This document shows positions 57,487 to 64,000 of a stretch of 64,000 nt of DNA, piece after piece. A program made the position numbers and the translations under genes. The notes beneath the pieces are model-generated. The model was not told the origin of the DNA. It saw nothing but the letters and a program-made list of their open reading frames with translations, and did not search any database. The DNA is from Azospirillum brasilense (GTDB taxonomy: Bacteria; Pseudomonadota; Alphaproteobacteria; Azospirillales; Azospirillaceae): assembly GCF_022023855.1 (NCBI RefSeq), contig NZ_CP059450.1, positions 434,001-498,000 on the forward strand, in the 5' to 3' direction. Positions within the stretch are counted from its first letter, which is position 1, and each line of letters starts with the position of its first letter.

Positions 57487-57571
57487 CCCCCTCCCTAATC
57501 CTCCCCCGCTTTGCAGGGGAGGGGACAATTTCTCCCTCCCCTTCGAAGTGGGGGGAGGGCCGGGGTGGGGG
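57487..57571. repeat. CT-rich palindromic intergenic repeat (REP-like)
   Basis: CCCCCTCCCTAATCCTCCCC then GCTTTGCAGGGGAGGGG, and further on CTCCCTCCCC-TTCGAAG-TGGGGGGAG and GGGGTGGGGG: two hairpins in tandem that can also fold end to end. Elements like this are scattered through Azospirillum intergenic regions. Confidence 0.6.
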
Positions 57572-57581
57572 AAATGAGCCG

Positions 57582-57812
57582 CTACGCGCTCCCCACGGTC
57601 GGCCCCTTCAACCGCTCGACCGCCTGGGTGACAATCTCGTGCAGGCCTTCGCCCCCGGCGCTGCTGTGATCCAGCAGACGTTGGCGCATGCGGGGTTCCC
57701 AGAAGGCGCGGATGTGGCCGGCGGTCTCGGTCACCGCCTCCTCCTGCGGGTAGGACTGGAAATAGCTGGCGATCTGATTGGCCATGCGGACGAGTTCGCG
57801 TGTGGTGTCCAT
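57582..57812 (-). CDS. fdsD: NAD-dependent formate dehydrogenase delta subunit
   Basis: 76 residues: RELVRMANQIASYFQSYPQEEAVTETAGHIRAFWEPRMRQRLL is the family core. FdsD is a small subunit required for assembly or stability of the soluble formate dehydrogenase. Last gene of the fds operon, 31 bp after fdhD. Confidence 0.88.
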   Translation of the reverse strand: MDTTRELVRMANQIASYFQSYPQEEAVTETAGHIRAFWEPRMRQRLLDHSSAGGEGLHEIVTQAVERLKGPTVGSA

Positions 57813-57843
57813 GGGTCGGCTCCCGGAAATTTGGTTTTCTTCG

Positions 57844-58641
57844 TCAACGGAACAGCATGACGCCGTTGCCGCGCGCGCGGGCGGCCAGCGTCATGCCGGC
57901 GGCGCGGGCGAGCTTCAGCGCCAGCGCCGTGGGGGCGGAAATGGTGGCGAGCATGGGGATGCCGATGGTCGCGGCCTTCTGGACCAACTCGAAGCTGCAA
58001 CGGCTGCTCATCACCGCGAAGCCGCCGGACGGGTCGATGCCCGCGCGGGCCAGCGCGCCGGCCAGCTTGTCGAGCGCGTTGTGCCGCCCGACGTCTTCCC
58101 GCGCCATCACGATGCGCCCGTCCGGCCCGGCCCAGGCCGCGGCGTGCAGGGACTTGTTGGCGCGGTTCATCGGCTGGTGGTCGGGCAGGGCGGTAAAGGC
58201 GGCCGCCGCCGCCTCCACCGATGGGGTGAAGCCCGCCGTCACCCGCGGCGGCTCGCGCACCGCGTTGGCGAGGCTGTCGATCCCGCACAGGCCGCAGCCG
58301 CTCCGCCCTTCCATGGAACGGCGGCGGAGCGAACCGCGCAGAAGACGCAACGGGTCGGCCTCGATGGACAGGACGATGCCGTCCTCCACCGGGCGGACGT
58401 CGATGCGGTCGATGTCGAAGGCGCTGCCGACGATTTCCTCGCACAGGCTGAAGCCCAGCGCAAAGTCCTCGAGATCGGCGGGCGTCGCCATCATCACGGC
58501 GTGGGAGCGTCCGTTGTATTCGAACGCCACCGGAGTCTCCTCGGCGACCAGCCACGTCACGTTTGCCTGATTCGCCGCCTGATCGGCGGTTTCCGGAAAG
58601 CCGGTGCCGCTGGCCGGCAGGGAATGGGCGTGGGTGAGCAT
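57844..58641 (-). CDS. fdhD: Formate dehydrogenase sulfurtransferase FdhD
   Basis: 265 residues; passes sulfur to the molybdenum cofactor of formate dehydrogenase. It has the conserved cysteine pair CGLCG (about 117-121) plus ARE DVGRHNALDKLAG and SSRCSFELVQKAA, family hallmarks. GGAGGACCAGCC precedes ATG 58641. It lies within the fds operon between fdsA and fdsD. Confidence 0.94.
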   Translation of the reverse strand: MLTHAHSLPASGTGFPETADQAANQANVTWLVAEETPVAFEYNGRSHAVMMATPADLEDFALGFSLCEEIVGSAFDIDRIDVRPVEDGIVLSIEADPLRLLRGSLRRRSMEGRSGCGLCGIDSLANAVREPPRVTAGFTPSVEAAAAAFTALPDHQPMNRANKSLHAAAWAGPDGRIVMAREDVGRHNALDKLAGALARAGIDPSGGFAVMSSRCSFELVQKAATIGIPMLATISAPTALALKLARAAGMTLAARARGNGVMLFR

Positions 58642-58669
58642 GGCTGGTCCTCCACTGCGCGTTGCCGCT

Positions 58670-61498
58670 TTACTCCGCCGCCACTTCCACCAGATCGCCG
58701 CGGCGGATCTGCCAGTCGGACGGGTGGTTGCTCAGCGTCACCTGCACCGCGGTCACCTTGTATTCGGGGCAGTTGGTGGCCCAATCCGAATTCTCGGTCG
58801 TGACCACGTTGGCGCCCGTCACCGGGTGGTGGAAAGTGGTGTAGACCACCCCCTGCGGCATCCGGTCGGAGATGCGCGCCCGCAGCGTGGTGGCGCCGAC
58901 GCGGCTGGCGATGGAGACCAGATCGCCGTCGCGGATGCCCCGTTCCTCGGCGTCGTGGGCGTGGACCTCCAGGATGTCTTCCGGGTGCCACGCCACGTTG
59001 GCGGTGCGGCGGGTCTGGGCGCCGACGTTATAGTGGCTGAGGATGCGGCCCGTCGTCAGGATCAGCGGGTAGAAGCGGGAGGCCCGTTCTTCCGTCGGCA
59101 CATACTCGGTGATCATGAAGCGGCCCTGGGACGCTTTGCCTTCGCGCACGAAGCCGTGGGCGTGCATGATCGGCGTGCCGACCGAGTCCTCGTCGGTGCA
59201 GGGCCATTGCACGCTGCCCACCCGGTCGAGCTTCGCGAAGCTGACGCCGGAGAAGCTCGGGGTCAGGCGGGCGATCTCGTCCATGATCTGCGCGCTGGTC
59301 CGGTAGAACATGGGATAGCCCATGGCGGTGGCCAGATCGCAGACGACCTCCCATTCCTGTTTGCCGGTCTTGGACGGCATCACCGGGCGGACGCGGTTGA
59401 TGCGGCGCTCGGCGTTGGTGAAGGTGCCGTCCTTCTCCAGGAAGGAGGTGCCGGGCAGGAAGACATGGGCGAAGGCCGCGGTCTCGTTCAGGAACAGGTC
59501 CTGCACCACGACGATCTCCATGGCCCGCAGGGCGGCGAACACATGCTGGGTGTTCGGGTCGGACTGGGCGATGTCCTCGCCCTGGACGAACAGGCCCATG
59601 AAGGTGCCGTCCACCGCGGAGTCGAACATGTTGGGGATGCGCAGGCCCGGCTCTGGGTCGAGCGCGGCGTTCCACACCTCCTCGAACTGCTGGCGGACCA
59701 CGTCGTCGGAGACGTGGCGGTAGCCGGTCAGTTCGTGCGGGAAGGAGCCCATGTCGCAGGAGCCCTGGACGTTGTTCTGGCCGCGCAGCGGGTTCACGCC
59801 GACGCCGTCACGCCCGATGTTGCCGGTCGCCATGGCGAGGTTCGCCATGCCCATCACCGCGGTCGAGCCCTGGCTGTGCTCGGTCACGCCCAGGCCGTAA
59901 TAGATCGCCGCGTTGCCGCCAGTGGCGTAGAGCCGGGCCGCCGCGCGCATCTCCGCCGCCGGGATGCCGGTGTACTGCTCGGTGTTCTCCGGGGAATGGC
60001 GCGGGTCGCGGACGAAGGCTTCCCAACGGGCGAACTCCATCGGGTCGCACCGGTCGGCCACGAAATCGCGGTCGACCAGTTCCTCGGTCACGATCACATG
60101 GGCCAGCGCGTTCATCGCGGCGACGTTGGTGCCGGGACGGAGCTGGAGGTGGTGCGTGGCCGAAACGTGCGGGCTGCGCACGAGGTCGATGCGGCGCGGG
60201 TCGATAACGATCAGCCTGGCGCCCTGGCGCAGCCGCTTCTTCATGCGGGAGCCGAAGACCGGGTGGCCGTCGGTCGGGTTGGCGCCGATGACCAGGATCA
60301 CGTCGGACTTGTCGACGCTCTTGAAGTCCTGCGTGCCGGCGGAGGTGCCGAAGGTCTGTTTCAGGCCGTAGCCGGTGGGTGAATGGCAGACGCGGGCGCA
60401 GGTGTCGACGTTGTTGTTGCCGAAGGCGGCGCGGATCATCTTCTGGACGACATACACCTCCTCGTTCGTGCAACGGGACGAGGTGATGCCGCCGATGGAG
60501 CCGCGGCCGTATTTCTGCTGGACCGCGCGCAGGCGGGTTGCGGCGTAGGTGATCGCCTCCTCCCAGGACACGACGCGCCACGGATCGTCGATGCTCTCGC
60601 GAATCATCGGCTGCGTCTGGCGGTCGGCGTGGGTGGCGTAGCCCCAGGCAAAGCGGCCCTTGACGCAGGAGTGGCCCTCGTTGGCGCCGCCGTCCTTGTG
60701 GGGGACCATGCGGACCACGGTGGTGCCCTTCATTTCCGCCTTGAAGGAGCACCCCACCCCGCAATAGGCGCAGGTGGTGATGACGCTGTGCTCCGGCTGA
60801 CCCAGCTCGATCAGCGACTTCTCGGTCAGGGTGGCGGTCGGGCAGGCCTGGACGCAGGCGCCGCAGGACACGCACTCGCTCTCCATGAACTGTTCGAGCG
60901 CGCCCGGCGACACCTTGCTGTCGAAGCCGCGCCCGTCGATGGTCAGGGCGAAGGTGCCCTGGACCTCGCCGCAGGCCCGCACGCAGCGCGAGCAGACGAT
61001 GCACTTGGACGGGTCGAAGGTGAAGTAGGGGTTGCTCTCGTCCTTCACGGCGGCGCGGTGGTTCTCACCCTCATAGCCGTAGCGGACGTTGCGCAGGCCG
61101 ACCGCGCCGGCCATGTCCTGAAGCTCGCAATTGCCGTTGGTCGGGCAGGTCAGGCAGTCCAGCGGGTGGTCGGAGATGTACAGTTCCATCACGCCGCGGC
61201 GCAGCCGGCCCAGACGCTCGTTCTGGGTGTGCACCTTCATGCCCGGGGCGACCGGCGTGGTGCAGGAGGCCGGCGTGCCGCGCCGCCCCTCGATCTCCAC
61301 CATGCACAGGCGGCAGGAGCCATAGGCGTCCAGCATGTCGGTGGCGCACAGCTTGGGCACGGTGATGCCGGCTTCCATCGCCGCGCGCATCACCGAGGTG
61401 CCTTCCGGCACGGTCACCGTGCGGCCGTCGATGTCCAGCGTCACCATGGTGGCGGACTCGCGGGCCGGGGTGCCGTAATCGATGTCTTGGATGGACAT
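58670..61498 (-). CDS. fdsA: NAD-dependent formate dehydrogenase catalytic subunit alpha
   Basis: 942 residues; oxidises formate to CO2 at a Mo-bis-MGD centre. An N-terminal NuoG-like part binds a 2Fe-2S (CRLCMVEI, SCTTPV) and 4Fe-4S clusters (HPLDCLTCPTNGNCELQ; CIVCSRCVRACGEVQG; CVSCGACVQACPTATL). The catalytic part has a 4Fe-4S site (CAYCGVGCSF) and the active-site Cys in RVCHSPTGYGLKQTFG, with Cys rather than selenocysteine. ATG 61498 lies 19 bp after fdsB. Confidence 0.95.
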   Translation of the reverse strand: MSIQDIDYGTPARESATMVTLDIDGRTVTVPEGTSVMRAAMEAGITVPKLCATDMLDAYGSCRLCMVEIEGRRGTPASCTTPVAPGMKVHTQNERLGRLRRGVMELYISDHPLDCLTCPTNGNCELQDMAGAVGLRNVRYGYEGENHRAAVKDESNPYFTFDPSKCIVCSRCVRACGEVQGTFALTIDGRGFDSKVSPGALEQFMESECVSCGACVQACPTATLTEKSLIELGQPEHSVITTCAYCGVGCSFKAEMKGTTVVRMVPHKDGGANEGHSCVKGRFAWGYATHADRQTQPMIRESIDDPWRVVSWEEAITYAATRLRAVQQKYGRGSIGGITSSRCTNEEVYVVQKMIRAAFGNNNVDTCARVCHSPTGYGLKQTFGTSAGTQDFKSVDKSDVILVIGANPTDGHPVFGSRMKKRLRQGARLIVIDPRRIDLVRSPHVSATHHLQLRPGTNVAAMNALAHVIVTEELVDRDFVADRCDPMEFARWEAFVRDPRHSPENTEQYTGIPAAEMRAAARLYATGGNAAIYYGLGVTEHSQGSTAVMGMANLAMATGNIGRDGVGVNPLRGQNNVQGSCDMGSFPHELTGYRHVSDDVVRQQFEEVWNAALDPEPGLRIPNMFDSAVDGTFMGLFVQGEDIAQSDPNTQHVFAALRAMEIVVVQDLFLNETAAFAHVFLPGTSFLEKDGTFTNAERRINRVRPVMPSKTGKQEWEVVCDLATAMGYPMFYRTSAQIMDEIARLTPSFSGVSFAKLDRVGSVQWPCTDEDSVGTPIMHAHGFVREGKASQGRFMITEYVPTEERASRFYPLILTTGRILSHYNVGAQTRRTANVAWHPEDILEVHAHDAEERGIRDGDLVSIASRVGATTLRARISDRMPQGVVYTTFHHPVTGANVVTTENSDWATNCPEYKVTAVQVTLSNHPSDWQIRRGDLVEVAAE

Positions 61499-61517
61499 GG
61501 GGTCTGGTCCTTTCCGC

Positions 61518-63079
<1,562 letters not shown>

Positions 63080-63083
<4 letters not shown>

Positions 63084-63568
63084 CGCGCGGCCTCCGTGGC
63101 CAGGGTGGAGGCGGCGATGGCGTCGAAGCGGGCCGGGCTGACCCGGCCGTGCAGCGTCTCGTCCACCATCACGGCGGGGGCCAGGGCGCAGTTGCCCAGG
63201 CAGAAGACCGGCTCCAGCGAGAAGGCGTCGTCGGCGGTGGTCTCGTGGAAGTCCACCTTCAGGCGGCGGCGGATGTGGTCGATCAGCCCGTCGGCATTCA
63301 TCGACTGGCAGGCCTCGGCCCGGCAGACCTTGATCGTGTGGCGGCCCGGACGGCTGCGGCGGAATTCGTGGTAGAAGGACACCACTCCGTGCACGTCGGC
63401 GCGCGACAGGTTCAGCTCACGCGCCAGCAGCGGGATGGCCTCCTCGTCGATGCAGCCGAATTCTTCCTGCAGAGCGTGCAGCATCGGCAGCAGGGCCCCG
63501 CGCAGGTGACGGTTGGCGGCGATCACCGCCGTGGCGCGGTCCTCGCTCCATGGAGATCGGGCGTTCAT
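63080..63568 (-). CDS. fdsG: NAD-dependent formate dehydrogenase gamma subunit (NuoE-like)
   Basis: 162 residues, binding one 2Fe-2S cluster with thioredoxin-like ligands VCRAEACQS and FCLGNCALAPAVMVD (about 86-131). Typical NuoE helical N-terminus: LLPMLHALQEEFGCIDEEAI. ATG 63568 follows GGGGGAGGAG. First gene of the operon. Confidence 0.93.
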
Positions 63569-63674
63569 GGTCTCCTCCCCCGCGCCGGCCTGGATCGGCG
63601 GCGCTTCGTTGGTGTCTCGTCCGTCAGCGTTACGGACATTGGGGGAGGCGGGCAAATTTGATTTTCTGATGCGG

Positions 63675-63695
63675 TGATAGGGTTTCGCTATCACC
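63675..63695. promoter_or_regulatory. Inverted repeat upstream of fdsG, likely LysR operator
   Basis: GTGATAG-N7-CTATCAC, a perfect 7-7-7 dyad containing a T-N11-A core as used by LysR proteins, between the fds operon and the LysR gene. Confidence 0.6.
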
Positions 63696-63724
63696 ACACG
63701 GATCGCGCGGTTATGTCCTTGAGA

Positions 63725-64000
63725 TCATAGCCCTTTTGAAAGGCTCCAGGGGGCCAGGGCCTCGTCGGTCAGGGCGCGCACGCGCTCGGCGAGGCCCGGT
63801 TCCGCGGCGACGGCGGCCAGCGCCTTGGCGAGCGGGGCCGGTGGTTCACGGTCGGCGTAGACGAGTCCGACGGCGTAGGTGAGGTCCGGCTCGGTCAGCG
63901 GCAGGGCCACCAGATCGGGGTGGAGCGCGACCAGGGTGAGGAGCTGGCTCGGCACCACGCTGGCCGCCAGACCGCTGCGCACGATGGTGTAGATCGTGAC
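63725..64000 (-). CDS. LysR family regulator, C-terminal part only (N-terminus beyond window)
   Basis: About 91 codons are visible: SGLAASVVPSQLLTLVA, PDLVALPLTEPDLTYAVGLVYADREPPAPLAKALAAVA, the end of a LysR effector-binding domain, with a C-terminal tail to SLSKGL. The HTH domain is outside. Its position immediately upstream of the fds operon on the same strand implies that it regulates formate dehydrogenase; inference. Confidence 0.75.
   Translation of the reverse strand, partial: VTIYTIVRSGLAASVVPSQLLTLVALHPDLVALPLTEPDLTYAVGLVYADREPPAPLAKALAAVAAEPGLAERVRALTDEALAPWSLSKGL

Noticed and set aside
57487..57571. Palindromic CT-rich run as an insertion sequence end
   Set aside because: No transposase frame or target duplication is visible; the structure fits a REP-like intergenic repeat better.

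Overview
The window is high-GC DNA from an alphaproteobacterium, most likely Azospirillum or a close Rhodospirillales relative. The grounds are the hopanoid genes hpnC-hpnD-hpnE, a soluble NAD-linked formate dehydrogenase operon with its own LysR gene, a PHB phasin, an alphaproteobacterial LexA box (GTTC-N7-GTTC) between divergent uvrA and ssb, and a CT-rich palindromic intergenic repeat. The genus is inferred from gene content and style; no database was searched.

1-12.3 kb is conserved chromosome: hpnE (cut by the window edge), hpnD and hpnC (FPP to squalene) on the minus strand; a divergent non-catalytic squalene-synthase-fold gene (NDUFAF6-like); a chemoreceptor; trmFO; a secreted SRPBCC protein; a Thr-rich lipoprotein; uvrA; and ssb. 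uvrA has an odd leader, with its SOS box and start region present twice.

12.4-32.7 kb reads as a copper-resistance genomic island between ssb and the later gyrA block. A decayed tyrosine recombinase lies at its left end. Nearly identical 19-bp sequences lie at 12442 and 32700. The main block is a minus-strand array read from about 26.3 kb down to 13.3 kb: secreted His/Met/Cys-rich proteins, a membrane methyltransferase-like protein, a TolC/HlyD/RND efflux system, a periplasmic beta-propeller, a cytochrome c and a copper P1B-ATPase. Two CueR-type operator-promoters head this array and the ATPase gene. Diverging from it is a plus-strand set: a His-rich secreted protein, a CuA protein with a Tat signal, and a ba3-like heme-copper oxidase subunit I that keeps both low-spin heme histidines but has Tyr in place of the high-spin heme ligand and of one CuB ligand. 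This is the most unusual item in the window. The right part of the island holds a DUF3644 protein, an SRPBCC protein, a frameshifted nuclease-like gene and a 45-nt perfect hairpin.

32.8-37.3 kb holds small secreted, lipoprotein, RTX-repeat and hypothetical genes and a MATE exporter. 37.5-57.5 kb is mostly housekeeping: gyrA, coaD, tRNA-Lys(UUU), a DUF3618-type membrane protein with YihY/BrkB, a DUF1624 acyltransferase, a HisKA_2 sensor kinase, a TPR/STAND-like protein without a P-loop, ilvD, hflX, a GT-C-type membrane protein, a TetR regulator, phasin, csaA, rimO and a MarR-like regulator.

57.6-64 kb is the formate dehydrogenase operon fdsG-fdsB-fdsA-fdhD-fdsD (minus strand), preceded by a perfect inverted repeat and the 3' end of a LysR gene that runs off the window. 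It would supply NADH from formate.
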